The notes under the pieces were generated by a model. That model was not told where the DNA came from. It was given only the letters and a program-made list of their open reading frames with translations, and searched no databases. A stretch of DNA of 64,000 nt from REEB95 sp963810055 (GTDB lineage: Bacteria > Pseudomonadota > Alphaproteobacteria > ATCC43930 > CGMCC-115725). The position numbers and the translations under genes are program-made. The stretch covers positions 1 to 64,000 of the forward strand of contig CAWEME010000026.1 of NCBI GenBank assembly GCA_963810055.1. Direction: 5' to 3'. Positions within the stretch are counted from its first letter, which is position 1, and each line of letters begins with the position of its first letter. Shown here piece by piece: positions 1 through 8,501 of the stretch.

Positions 1-12
1 TTCGCCAAACGA

Positions 13-753
13 TTACGGGGCCGGCAGCAGATCGACGAACCAGAAGCCCTTGGTCTTGCCCGCGCCCTGCGGCGCGGGCAGCGGGATGGCCGGGCCGCCA
101 CCCGGCGGCTTCGGCCCGTCGAGCGGCCGGTAGATTTTCTCGCCCATGCTGTAGGCGACGGGATGCCGGAAGATCGGGCCGTCATGGACGAAGCTGTGAT
201 ATTCGCCGTTCTCGCCGCAGGGATCGATGCCGGGGCCGAGTCCGGCGAAGAACGCGTCATCGAGCGCGCGGCCCAAATCCTTCTCGCCCAACCAGGCGTC
301 GTTGACGCAACAGGTCACGGCCGCGAAGCCGCGATCGGTGAATTCGCGCGCGAGGTCGCGCGTGTCCGCCTGCCACAGCGGAAACACCCCCGCCATGCCG
401 AGCTCGGCCAAAAGCGCCTCGCGCCACTGCCGCAAATCCGCGAGGAAGATGTCGCCGAACACGGCGCGTTTCACGCCGCGTTTGCGCCACGCGCCGAGGA
501 TGAGGCGCAGCGCCGCGACATAGGTGGCATTGCTGCTATCCGGCCCGACATACATCTTGTCGAGCGGCAGGTCGATGGCGCGAGCCTGCGCCGCGACGAG
601 TTCCTCGCGCACGCCGTGCATCGAGACGCGCTTGTATTCCTCGCTGATGGTGGTGATGAGCGCCGCGATTTCGAATTCGCCGCCGCGACGCACCCGGTCG
701 AGCGCCAACGCCGAATCCTTGCCGCCGCTCCAGAACGCAACCGCTTGTTCCAT
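13..753 (-). CDS. Dph6-like adenine-nucleotide alpha-hydrolase (COG2102/DUF71)
   Basis: A 246-residue protein of the PP-loop ATP pyrophosphatase superfamily. The N-terminus carries the pyrophosphate-binding motif SGGKDS (residues 9-14), and a conserved GENGEYHSF block follows near residue 180, both typical of the DUF71/Dph6 group. Eukaryotic and archaeal Dph6 amidates diphthine on EF-2, but bacteria lack diphthamide, so the bacterial substrate is unknown and the named activity should not be transferred. The length is normal for the family and the frame is intact. It lies downstream of the liv transporter on the same strand, about 120 bp from livF, and may be read with it. Confidence 0.8.
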   Translation of the reverse strand: MEQAVAFWSGGKDSALALDRVRRGGEFEIAALITTISEEYKRVSMHGVREELVAAQARAIDLPLDKMYVGPDSSNATYVAALRLILGAWRKRGVKRAVFGDIFLADLRQWREALLAELGMAGVFPLWQADTRDLAREFTDRGFAAVTCCVNDAWLGEKDLGRALDDAFFAGLGPGIDPCGENGEYHSFVHDGPIFRHPVAYSMGEKIYRPLDGPKPPGGGPAIPLPAPQGAGKTKGFWFVDLLPAP

Positions 754-785
754 GGCGCCAGTCTAGGTCCAGTTTGGACCGTCGC

Positions 786-895
786 CTAGCTCGCCTCTTC
801 CCATTTCTCGGCGCACGCGGCGGAGCCGCAAAACGTAAGGGTCGGCGGAGCCGTAAACGAAGCCAAGCCGTCTAGCTCGCCTCTTCCCATTTCTC
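786..895. repeat. 24-bp direct repeat duplicating the livF 3' end
   Basis: The same 24 bases occur at 786-809 and 872-895, 86 bp apart. The 872-895 copy holds the last codons and stop of livF (EKWEEAS-stop); the 786-809 copy lies in the spacer before the Dph6-like gene. The bases between include two similar GCGGAGCCG-type segments, so this looks like a local tandem duplication in which only the ends stayed alike. No function is evident. Confidence 0.8.
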
Positions 896-1600
896 CGCCG
901 ACGCGCCGGCGAGCGCGCGCACGCGCGCCTCGTCCTTGGCGAATTCCTTGGCCGGGCCCGAGAACACCACCTTGCCGTCGTCGAGCACATAGGCGCGGTC
1001 GGCGATCTCGACCGCGGCGCGCACGTTCTGCTCCACCAGCAGCACGGAAATTCCTTCCTTGCGCGCGGAGACGACGACCCGGAACACGTCCTGCACGATC
1101 AGCGGCGCCAGGCCCTGCGACGGTTCGTCCAAAATCAACAGTTTCGGATTGAGCAACAGCGCGCGCGAGATCGACAGCATCTCCTGCTCGCCGCCGGAAA
1201 GCTGGCGGCCCCGGTTCCTCTTGCGCTCGGCTAGACGCGGGAACAGCTCGAAGATGCGGGCGGCGGACCACGGGCCGGGCCGCTCCAGCGGCACCTGCAA
1301 ATTCTCCTCGACCGTCAGGTTGGGGAAGATGCGGCGGCCCTCGGGTACGTAGCCCACGCCGAGCCCGGCGATGCGATAGGATTGCCAGCCGGTGGTGTCC
1401 TGGCCGAAGATGCGCACCACGCCCTCGCGCGACGGCGTCAGGCCCATGATGCTCCGGAGCGTCGTGGACTTGCCGGCGCCGTTGCGCCCCAAGAGCGTCA
1501 CCAGTTCGCCCTGCCGCACCTCGAGGCCGACGCCGTGCAAAATGTGGCTCTTGCCGTAAAAGGTGTGCAGGCCCTCCGCCTGGAGCACGATTTCGCTCAT
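872..1600 (-). CDS. livF: Branched-chain amino acid/amide ABC transporter ATPase LivF
   Basis: The second ATPase of a LIV/HAAT-type importer, 242 residues. The Walker A motif GRNGAGKST lies near residue 38, the ABC signature LSGGEQE near 134 and Walker B LLILDEPSQGL near 153, followed by the switch histidine region. GYVPEGRRIFPNLTVEENL is characteristic of LivF rather than LivG. Its ATG overlaps the livG stop (ATGA), so the two are probably translationally coupled. The last seven codons are repeated just downstream (786-809). It would hydrolyse ATP at the inner membrane to drive uptake through LivH and LivM. The substrate could be amino acids, urea or short amides and cannot be read from the ATPase. 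Confidence 0.9.
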   Translation of the reverse strand: MSEIVLQAEGLHTFYGKSHILHGVGLEVRQGELVTLLGRNGAGKSTTLRSIMGLTPSREGVVRIFGQDTTGWQSYRIAGLGVGYVPEGRRIFPNLTVEENLQVPLERPGPWSAARIFELFPRLAERKRNRGRQLSGGEQEMLSISRALLLNPKLLILDEPSQGLAPLIVQDVFRVVVSARKEGISVLLVEQNVRAAVEIADRAYVLDDGKVVFSGPAKEFAKDEARVRALAGASAEKWEEAS

Positions 1601-2347
1601 GCCGCTTTCCCCAAATAGGCCGCCTGCACCGCCTCGTTGGCCGCGATCTCCTCCGGCGTGCCCTCGGCCAGCATCGCGCCCTCGGCCAGCACCATGATCC
1701 GGTCGGCCAGGTGGAACACCACGCGCATGTCGTGCTCGATCAGCACGATGGTGAAGGCGTTGTCGCGGTGCAGCCGGCGGACGAGCTGCGTAATCTCATA
1801 GGTCTCCTTGTCGCCCATGCCGGCGGTCGGCTCGTCCAGCAGCAGCAATCTCGGCTTCAAGGTCAGCGCCATGGCGATCTCGGCAGAGCGCTGGTCGCCA
1901 TGCGCCAGTTCGCCGACCAGGCGGGATGATTTGTCCGCGAGTTGGGTCAGTTCCAGCGTCTCCTCTACGCGGCGTTTGATCGCGGCGGTTTCGCTTTTGC
2001 CGAGCCAGGGCCGGAGGCGGTAGCCCGAAGCGACCTCGGCGCCGATGCGGAGATTCTCGAACACCGTCAGCTCGGGGAAGATTTCGGTGATCTGGAAGGT
2101 GCGCGCCATGCCGAGTTCGACGCGCCGGGCGACCGAAAGGCCGGTGACATCCTTTCCGTCGAACGTGACGCTGCCGGAGGTCGGCGGGAAGAATCCCGAT
2201 ATCAGGTTGAAGAAGGTGGTCTTGCCGGCGCCGTTCGGGCCGATGATCGCCCTGCAGCTCGCCCGGCTCGACCTTGAGTGAAACATCGCGCACCGCGGCC
2301 AGGCTGCCGAAATTCTTGCTGGCGTGGTTGACCTCCAAAAGGCTCAC
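1597..2347 (-). CDS. livG: ABC transporter ATPase LivG, frame interrupted once
   Basis: The first ATPase of the LIV/HAAT importer. Translation from the GTG at 2347 gives MSLLEVNHASKNFGSLAAV, then leaves frame near 2250-2252. The continuation in the next frame supplies IIGPNGAGKTTFF (Walker A), LAHGDQRSAEIAMAL (signature) and LLLLDEPTAGM (Walker B). Removing one base from the CCC at 2250-2252 (GGG on the coding strand) restores a normal 249-residue protein. The GTG start overlaps the livM stop. The break hits the phosphate-binding loop, so as written the product would be dead; all its other motifs are intact, which argues for a sequence error. See the finding on uniform +1 breaks. Confidence 0.85.
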
Positions 2348-3288
2348 GCGCGCCTCCGCTGCTGCAGGAAGCCCAAGAGGCCGCGCGGGAAGAACAGCAC
2401 CACCAGCACGAACAAGAGGCCGATGAAAATCTGCCAGTTGATGGTGATGCTCGAGACGTAGTCCTGCAGCACGACGAACACGATCGCACCCAACAACGGC
2501 CCCCAGAATCGGCGCATGCCCCCCAACACCGCCATGATAACGAAGTTGCCTGACTGACTGTAATGGAGCCCCAGAGGATCGGCGAAGTTGTTGACCAGCG
2601 CGTAGAGCGATCCGGCGAAGGCCATGAAGAAGCAGCTGAGCGTGAAGGCGATCCAGATGTGCATTTCCACCGGAATCCCGAGGAAGCGCGCGCGGCGCTC
2701 GTTCTCGCGGATCGCGAGCATGGTGCGGCCGAAGGGCGAGCGCAGGATGAACGCCATCGCCGCCACGGCGAGCGCGAAGCAGACCAGCACGAAGTAATAG
2801 AAGGCAGTGGAGTCCGACAGGATATCCACGGTCGTGAAGCCCAGATGCAGCGGCTGGCGCTCGAAGCCGCGCAAGCCGTCATCGCCGCCGGTCAAGGAGC
2901 TCCACTGGAAGGCGATGTAATAGAACACCTGGCCGAAGGCGATCGTCACCATGGCGAAATAGACGCCGCGGCGGCGCACGATCAGCGCGCCCAAGAGCGC
3001 CCCCAAAACGCCGCCCAGCAGCGTCCCGGCCAACAGCCCCAAGGGCGTCGAGAGCGCGATGAATTTCAGCAACAGCCCGCAGCCATAGGCGCCAAGCCCG
3101 AACCAGGCGGCGTGGCCGAAGGACAAGACGCCGGTGAAGCCCAGCAGGAAATTCACCGACATCGCGCCCAATCCCAGCACCAGCACGCGGGTCCCCAACG
3201 CGGTGTAGCCGCCAACATAGGGCATCCACAGCGGCGCGCACACAAGCGCCGCCCAGATCACGGCGAGCGCGGCGAGCTTGCGGTTCAT
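2344..3288 (-). CDS. livM: Branched-chain amino acid/amide ABC transporter permease LivM
   Basis: An inner-membrane permease of about 314 residues with eight or more hydrophobic segments. The LivM hallmarks are present: GLGAMSVNFLLGFTGVLSFGHAAW near the N-terminus, and LAIRENERRARFLGI, the EAA-like cytoplasmic loop that contacts the ATPases. I take the ATG at 3288; a GTG at 3297 overlapping the livH stop (GTGA) would add three residues and is equally possible. The livG start overlaps its stop. With LivH it forms the translocation path for the substrate delivered by the periplasmic binding protein at 4255-5520. Confidence 0.88.
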   Translation of the reverse strand: MNRKLAALAVIWAALVCAPLWMPYVGGYTALGTRVLVLGLGAMSVNFLLGFTGVLSFGHAAWFGLGAYGCGLLLKFIALSTPLGLLAGTLLGGVLGALLGALIVRRRGVYFAMVTIAFGQVFYYIAFQWSSLTGGDDGLRGFERQPLHLGFTTVDILSDSTAFYYFVLVCFALAVAAMAFILRSPFGRTMLAIRENERRARFLGIPVEMHIWIAFTLSCFFMAFAGSLYALVNNFADPLGLHYSQSGNFVIMAVLGGMRRFWGPLLGAIVFVVLQDYVSSITINWQIFIGLLFVLVVLFFPRGLLGFLQQRRRA

Positions 3289-3293
3289 CTCGC

Positions 3294-4164
3294 TCACGTC
3301 AGCATGCCCTCCTCGCCGAACAAGCCGCGCGGGCGGATCAGCAGCACCACCGCCATCAGCACGTACATGATCGCCTCGCTCGCCGAGGGGAAAACCGCGG
3401 CGGTAACGCCCGATGCGACGCCGATCAGCAAGCCGCCGACCAGCGTGCCCGGCAGCGAGCCGACGCCGCCGACGATGATGGCGATGAAGCTCGGCATCAG
3501 CAGGCCGGAACCCATGGTCGGCTCCAATCCCAATTGCCCGCCGGCCAGCACGCCCGACAACCCGGCGAGGAAGATGCCCACCGCGAAGTTCAAGGAGCGC
3601 AGCGCGCGCACATTGACGCCCAAGCGCGGACACGGTCTCGAGATCGAGCGTACCGGCGCGGATGCGGATGCCGACGCGGGTGTAACGCAGGAACAGAAAC
3701 AGCAGCGTGATCATCACCGCCACCATCGCCACCATGAACAGGCGGTAGCCGGTGATGAAGAAGAACTCGGTGCTCAAGGGCCGGGCCAGGAATTCGGGGA
3801 TAGTGAAGGGCTTGCCCTGCGCGCCCCAGATCATGCGCGTGCCGGCTTCGAAGATGAAGGCCAGGCCGAAGGTCAGCAGCAGGCTGTAAAGCGGATCACG
3901 GCCATAGACGCGGCTGATCAGAACGCGCTCGACGGCGAGCCCGATGATGGCGGTCAGGAAGGGCGATGCGACCAGCGCGCCCCAGAATCCGAGATAAGGC
4001 TCGAGCGTATAGGCGATATAGCCGCCGATGACGAGAAAGCCGCCATGCGCGAAATTGATCACGCCGGAGAGATTCAGGATGAGCGACAGGCCGAGCGCCA
4101 TCAGCACATAGAAAGCGCCGATGATGAGGCCGTTGGTGACGTTGAAGAGGAGAAGTTGGGTCAT
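3294..4164 (-). CDS. livH: Branched-chain amino acid/amide ABC transporter permease LivH, frame interrupted once
   Basis: A membrane permease recognised by GLIIGAFYVLMALGLSLI and GVINFAHGGFLVIGGY at the N-terminus and VGGVGSLPGTLVGGLLIG at the C-terminus. The frame breaks at about 3619-3621 inside the conserved loop. Removing one base rejoins LDLETVSALG to VNVRALRSLNFAVG, matching the family pattern for this cytoplasmic loop, and gives 289 residues, a normal LivH length. In the published frame the N-terminal half reads on, out of frame, into livM, producing a misleading 617-codon open frame. Start ATG at 4164. It is preceded by a 10-bp-stem hairpin (4182-4231) that separates it from livK. Confidence 0.85.
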
Positions 4165-4181
4165 CCGCTCACACAAGAATG

Positions 4182-4231
4182 GCCCCCTCCCCGCCAACCC
4201 CGGGAATTCAGGGTGGGCAAAGGGAGGGGGC
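4182..4231 (-). terminator. Hairpin between livK and livH
   Basis: GCCCCCTCCC at 4182-4191 is exactly complementary to GGGAGGGGGC at 4222-4231, leaving a 30-base loop. There is no U-tract, so it is not a classic intrinsic terminator. In binding-protein operons a stem-loop after the binding-protein gene often protects the upstream mRNA and lowers permease expression; that role is inferred. A similar C-rich hairpin lies between rpsB and tsf (41867-41891). Confidence 0.5.
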
Positions 4232-4254
4232 TAATCACTACGCCAAGATGCGCG

Positions 4255-5520
4255 TCAGGCCGGCCACGTGAGCTTGCAGCCGGTCTCGGTGTCCGGCGGC
4301 GAGGTCTTGTCGCCTGAGACGACGGTCTCGACCACGAACAAGTCTTCCGGATCGGCGCTCGCCGGAGTCTCCACTGCATGGCCGACGAAGGACGAGGTCC
4401 GCAACTGGTGGTCGCCCGCGGCATAATAGACCTTGTTGGGCTGCAGCTTGATCTCCGGCGGCAGCTCCAAGCCGCCGAGCGCCTTCGCGAGCTTCACCGC
4501 GTCGAGCGTCTTCGCCTTGTCGGTGACAAGCTTGAACGTCCAGAGCGCGGTATAGCCGAACCAGGTACGCGCCGTCGGTACGTGGCCGCCGCTGCGCTTG
4601 CGGATTTCGGCGACGAACTGCTCGACATGCGGCACGCCGGGCTGCTTCCAATACCATTCGAACATCCAGGTGCCGGTCCGCGCCTCGGGCGGCATGGCGA
4701 TGAGCGATTCCTCTTCCTGCTGCAATCCCGCGATATGGATCTGCTTGCCGATGCCGAACTGCGCGAGCTGCTTCATGCAGTTGACCATGTCGCTGCCTTG
4801 CGGCAGCACGAGTATCACGTCCGGGTTGGCGGCTTTTGCCTGGATGAGATAGGCCGAGAAGTCGGTGGTGCCGAGCGGCGTCAGCGCGTCGCCGGCGACG
4901 GTGCCGCCCAGGGTCGCGAGATCCTTCTTCGCCGCGGCCTCGAGGGTGTGGCCGAAGGCGTAATCCGGCGTGATAAAGTACCACTTCTTGCCGTATCTCT
5001 TGAACACCTCGGGCGCAACCGCATTGGCCTCCATCGCCGTCGTGTTGCAGACGCGGAACACGTTCCAGTGGCAGTCCGTGCCGGTGATCGGATCGGTGTG
5101 GCCGCCCGGGACGATATGCAGCACCTTCTTCTCGTTCGACACTTGCGCGACCGCCTGCGCGATGCCGGAGTTCACGTCCGCCGTGAGGAATGTGACCTGG
5201 TCGCGGTCGATCAGTTTGCGCGCCTTCTGCACGCCGGTGCCGACGTCGTTGGCCGAATCCTCGGTCAGCAACTCGACCTTGCGGCCGAGGATGCCGCCCT
5301 TGGCGTTCATCTGCTCGACCGCGAACTTGGCGCCGATCAGTTCGTTGTTGGACACCGCGGCATAGACGCCGGTGAAGGGATTGATCATGCCGATCTTGAG
5401 GGTGTCGGCGGCGCGTGCGCTCCAAACGAAGGGCGATGCGAATTGGGCCACGCCGGCGGCGGCCGCCGCCTTGATGACGGTGCGGCGATCAAGCTTGGTC
5501 GAAACGGAATTCTTGCTCAT
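4255..5520 (-). CDS. livK: Periplasmic substrate-binding protein of the LIV/HAAT importer
   Basis: A 421-residue type 1 periplasmic binding protein (Peripla_BP_6 type). It begins with a twin-arginine signal: DRRTVIKAAAAAGVAQF, then a cut after WSARA. It continues LKIGMINPFTGVYAAVSNNE, the standard first strand of the family. A GTG at 5529 could add three residues, but that GTG sits inside the AGGGAG Shine-Dalgarno (5529-5534), which is eight bases from the ATG at 5520, so I choose 5520. It is the first gene of the liv set. Tat export of a ligand-binding protein suggests folding before export. Ligand unknown; the sequence resembles amide/urea-type as much as leucine-type binders. Confidence 0.87.
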   Translation of the reverse strand: MSKNSVSTKLDRRTVIKAAAAAGVAQFASPFVWSARAADTLKIGMINPFTGVYAAVSNNELIGAKFAVEQMNAKGGILGRKVELLTEDSANDVGTGVQKARKLIDRDQVTFLTADVNSGIAQAVAQVSNEKKVLHIVPGGHTDPITGTDCHWNVFRVCNTTAMEANAVAPEVFKRYGKKWYFITPDYAFGHTLEAAAKKDLATLGGTVAGDALTPLGTTDFSAYLIQAKAANPDVILVLPQGSDMVNCMKQLAQFGIGKQIHIAGLQQEEESLIAMPPEARTGTWMFEWYWKQPGVPHVEQFVAEIRKRSGGHVPTARTWFGYTALWTFKLVTDKAKTLDAVKLAKALGGLELPPEIKLQPNKVYYAAGDHQLRTSSFVGHAVETPASADPEDLFVVETVVSGDKTSPPDTETGCKLTWPA

Positions 5521-5732
5521 GGTGTTCACTCCCTAGCTGTCTTTGTTGGCTTCATTCGCGCATGGAGGCGTGCCCGCCGCGTTGGGCGGAATCTGTCCGA
5601 TATTTTATGTTTGTAACCACCCCCTGTTTTTGACTTGGGGCATCATCCGCAATGCCGGGGTTATCTTCAAGCGTATTGATGGCCCGGCCTATATGGCCTG
5701 TTCTATGGACGTGCCGGGGGTGCCAGGGCCGG

Positions 5733-6476
5733 CTAACCGCAGGCCCTGGCGATTGCCCAAAAATCATCCAGCAACAGGCTGGCGCCGCCCACCAGCGCCC
5801 CGTCGACCTCGGGCGCGGTCATCAATTCGCGGGCGTTCTGCGGCTTGACCGAGCCGCCATAAAGGATACGGACCTCGCGCAACCGCGGCCCCAGCGCCTG
5901 GCGTATCCGGGCGTGAATCTCGGTCACCTCGGGGGGCGTGGGGGTACGCCCGCTGCCGATGGCCCAGACCGGTTCATAGGCCACGGCCAGATTCGATGCG
6001 TCCAGCCCGGCCAAGCCGGGCGGCAAGGAACCCGCAAGTTGGCTTTCGACCACGGCAAGGGTTTTTCCCGCCTGGCGCTCGGTCTCGGTTTCGCCGACGC
6101 AGAGGATCACCGCCAACCCGGCCTTGCGCGCCGCGGCCACCTTGGCGCGCACATCCGCGTCGCTCTCATGATGCGATGCGCGCCGCTCGGAATGGCCGAG
6201 GATGACATAACGGCAGCCCGCGTCCTTGAGCATCACGGCGCTGATATCGCCGGTATGCGCGCCTTTCTCTTCGGCGTGGCAATCCTGGCCGCCCAGGCCG
6301 ATCGGGCTGCCCTTCAGCGCCTCGGCCACGGCGATCAGCAGGGTCGCCGGCGGGCAGATCACCAGTTCGCTGGCAAGCTTTCCCATTGCGGCGCGCTGGA
6401 CCAAGTCGCGCGCCAGCGTCACCCCACCCGCCTTGAGGCCGTTCATCTTCCAATTGGCGGCGACCAGCTTGCGCAT
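5733..6476 (-). CDS. tpiA: Triose-phosphate isomerase
   Basis: This enzyme interconverts dihydroxyacetone phosphate and glyceraldehyde 3-phosphate in glycolysis and gluconeogenesis. All catalytic elements are visible: the N-terminal KLVAANWKMNG with the active lysine, ILGHSERR with the catalytic histidine, AYEPVWAIGSG with the catalytic glutamate, and the phosphate-binding ILYGGSVKPQN near the C-terminus. The 247-residue length is typical. I take the ATG at 6476 because the protein then begins MRKLVAANWK as in the family. It is divergent from ppiD across a 147-bp intergenic region. The roughly 200 bp between it and livK hold no recognisable gene. Confidence 0.97.
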   Translation of the reverse strand: MRKLVAANWKMNGLKAGGVTLARDLVQRAAMGKLASELVICPPATLLIAVAEALKGSPIGLGGQDCHAEEKGAHTGDISAVMLKDAGCRYVILGHSERRASHHESDADVRAKVAAARKAGLAVILCVGETETERQAGKTLAVVESQLAGSLPPGLAGLDASNLAVAYEPVWAIGSGRTPTPPEVTEIHARIRQALGPRLREVRILYGGSVKPQNARELMTAPEVDGALVGGASLLLDDFWAIARACG

Positions 6477-6547
6477 GGCCCGCCCTTTAGCATGCCGCAA
6501 CCGGCCGGACCAGCGCGCTGGCGCCTCATCGCGTCCGCCGACACCAG

Positions 6548-6576
6548 TTGCGGGGCAAGGTGTGCCCCTTTATCAT
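6548..6576 (+). promoter_or_regulatory. Predicted sigma-70 promoter for ppiD-trpE
   Basis: TTGCGG at 6548-6553 and TATCAT at 6571-6576 are separated by exactly 17 bases, about 48 bp upstream of the ppiD ATG in the tpiA-ppiD divergent spacer. Inferred from the match to consensus only. Confidence 0.5.
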
Positions 6577-6623
6577 CCGCGCGCGTTAAACCCCCGCAAT
6601 TCGCGGCTTTTCCGGGCCCGTCC

Positions 6624-8498
6624 ATGCTGCAAGCGATCCGTTCCAAGGCCTCTTCCCTCGTCGTCAAGATCCTGTTCGGCGTCTTGATCATCACCTTCGG
6701 CCTTTGGGGCATCGGCGACATCTTCCGCGGCCGCAGCACCGACACCACCGTGGCGACGGTGGGCGGCATGAGCATTTCCGCCGAGCAACTGCAACAGGCG
6801 GTGAAGATCGACATCGAACGGCTGCGCGGCGTGCTCGGCTCCAGCATCACGATCGAACAGGCAAAGCAGCTGGGCGTGGTCGACGCCGCGCTCGATCGCC
6901 TGATCACCGCCGATCTGCTGCAGCTCGAGGTGCAGCGGCTCCACCTGGCCATCGGCGACCAGGCGGTGCGCAATGCCATCGTCACCAATCCGAATTTCCG
7001 CGGCGCCGGCGGCGGCTTCGACCGCAACGTCTACGCCCAGGTGCTGGCCAACAACAACCTGACCGAGCCGCAATACGAGGCCATGCAGCGCGCCGACATG
7101 GTGCGCGGCGAATTGACCATCGCGCTGACCGAGGGGCTTTCGCCGCCTGCCGAACTCACCTCCGCCTTCTACCGCGCCCAGGCCGAACGCCGCGTCGCCG
7201 ACATGGTGACCCTGACGCCGGCGGCGGCCGGTGCGCCGCCCACGCCCTCGCCTTCCGACCTCGATGCCTATTACAAGGGCCACCAGGACCGCTTCCGCGT
7301 GCCGGAGCGGCGCGATTTCACCGTGGCCTTGCTGCGCCTCGACGACGTGGCGAATGCAATGGCGGTGCCCGAGGACAAGCTCAGGGCCGAATACCAGTCC
7401 CGCCAGGATGAATTCCACAAGCCCGAGGAACGCCAGCTCCAGCAGATGCTGTTCTCCGACCAAGCCAAGGCGCAGGCCGCGGAAAAGATGCTGGCCTCGG
7501 GCAAGAGCTTCGTTGAGACCGGCAAGGCCTTGGCGGGATCCGATCCCGCCGCGCTCGATCTCGGCTGGGTGAAACGCGGCGATCTGCCCGGGCCGCTGGC
7601 CGACGCGGCCTTCGCGCTGAAGCCGGGCGGCGTGACGCCGCCGGTGCAATCCTCCTTCGGCTGGCACGTGATCCGCGTGGTTTCGGTCCGGCCCGAGCAG
7701 ACCCAAACCTTCGATGAGGTGAAGGACCAGTTGCGGCAGGAAATCGCGCGCGACTTGGCCGGCGACAGCATGGCCAAGACCGCGAACCAGATCGACGACG
7801 ATCTCGCGGGCGGGGCATCGCTCGACGAGGTGGTGCGGAAATACGGCCTCAAGACGTCGTCCTTCAAGGGGCTCGACGAGCGGGGCCGCGACGATGCCGG
7901 CAAGCAGGCCGATCTGCCGCAGCCGGCGGAGACGGTGCTGCGCGCCGTCTTCTCCACCGACGCCGGAAAGAACAGCCCGCTCTCCGATATCGGCGAGACC
8001 GGATATTTCGTCGTCCATGTCGACAAAGTCACGCCGACCGGCATCAAGCCGCTGGCCCAGGCCCATGACGACGCGGTCAAGCTGTGGCAGGCGGATCAAC
8101 GCGCCGCAACGTTGCAGAAACTCGCCGACGCCATGACCCAGGAGGTCAATGCGGGCAGATCCCTCCACGATGTCGCGGCCGCGCACAAGCTGGCGGTCAT
8201 CACCACATCGCCTCTGCCGCGCAACGGCGCAGCCGGCGTGCCGCCGGCGCTGGTGTCGAAGCTGTTCGAGGCCAAGCTTGGCGCCGCGGTCGATGCGCCA
8301 TCGACCGACGGCTATGCCGTGGCCCAGCTCAAGACCATCATCCCCGCCGATCCCGACAAGGACAAAGCCGGTCTCGACTCTCTCTCGCACCAGCTCAGCC
8401 AGCAGATGCAGGGCGAATTCCTCGGCGCCTTCGGCCAGGCGCTGCGCAGCCGCTACAAGGTCGAGATCAACCGCGACAATATCGACCGCCTGCTCTAG
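6624..8498 (+). CDS. ppiD: Membrane-anchored periplasmic peptidyl-prolyl isomerase PpiD/SurA-like
   Basis: A 624-residue parvulin-type folding factor. A single transmembrane anchor (residues about 12-30, SLVVKILFGVLIITFGLWGIG) is followed by a SurA_N-type chaperone region, then a rotamase domain around residues 260-360 containing GDLPGPLADAAFALKPG and SSFGWHVIRV, and a second, divergent domain to the C-terminus. It helps fold outer-membrane and periplasmic proteins near the Sec translocon. Start ATG at 6624 gives the anchor directly. The stop is three bases before trpE, so the two genes are co-transcribed, an arrangement common in alphaproteobacteria although the functions are unrelated. Confidence 0.9.
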   Translation: MLQAIRSKASSLVVKILFGVLIITFGLWGIGDIFRGRSTDTTVATVGGMSISAEQLQQAVKIDIERLRGVLGSSITIEQAKQLGVVDAALDRLITADLLQLEVQRLHLAIGDQAVRNAIVTNPNFRGAGGGFDRNVYAQVLANNNLTEPQYEAMQRADMVRGELTIALTEGLSPPAELTSAFYRAQAERRVADMVTLTPAAAGAPPTPSPSDLDAYYKGHQDRFRVPERRDFTVALLRLDDVANAMAVPEDKLRAEYQSRQDEFHKPEERQLQQMLFSDQAKAQAAEKMLASGKSFVETGKALAGSDPAALDLGWVKRGDLPGPLADAAFALKPGGVTPPVQSSFGWHVIRVVSVRPEQTQTFDEVKDQLRQEIARDLAGDSMAKTANQIDDDLAGGASLDEVVRKYGLKTSSFKGLDERGRDDAGKQADLPQPAETVLRAVFSTDAGKNSPLSDIGETGYFVVHVDKVTPTGIKPLAQAHDDAVKLWQADQRAATLQKLADAMTQEVNAGRSLHDVAAAHKLAVITTSPLPRNGAAGVPPALVSKLFEAKLGAAVDAPSTDGYAVAQLKTIIPADPDKDKAGLDSLSHQLSQQMQGEFLGAFGQALRSRYKVEINRDNIDRLL

Positions 8499-8501
8499 CC
8501 G

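Noticed and set aside
2344..4197. A 617-codon frame joining two permeases
   Set aside because: It is the start of livH, then out-of-frame sequence, then livM. The true end of livH lies in another frame (3294-3623), so there are two genes.
5543..5732. Small open frames in the livK-tpiA spacer
   Set aside because: No ribosome site, no domain, and they run into tpiA antisense. An AT-rich TAAAAT-like element is present but lacks a -35.
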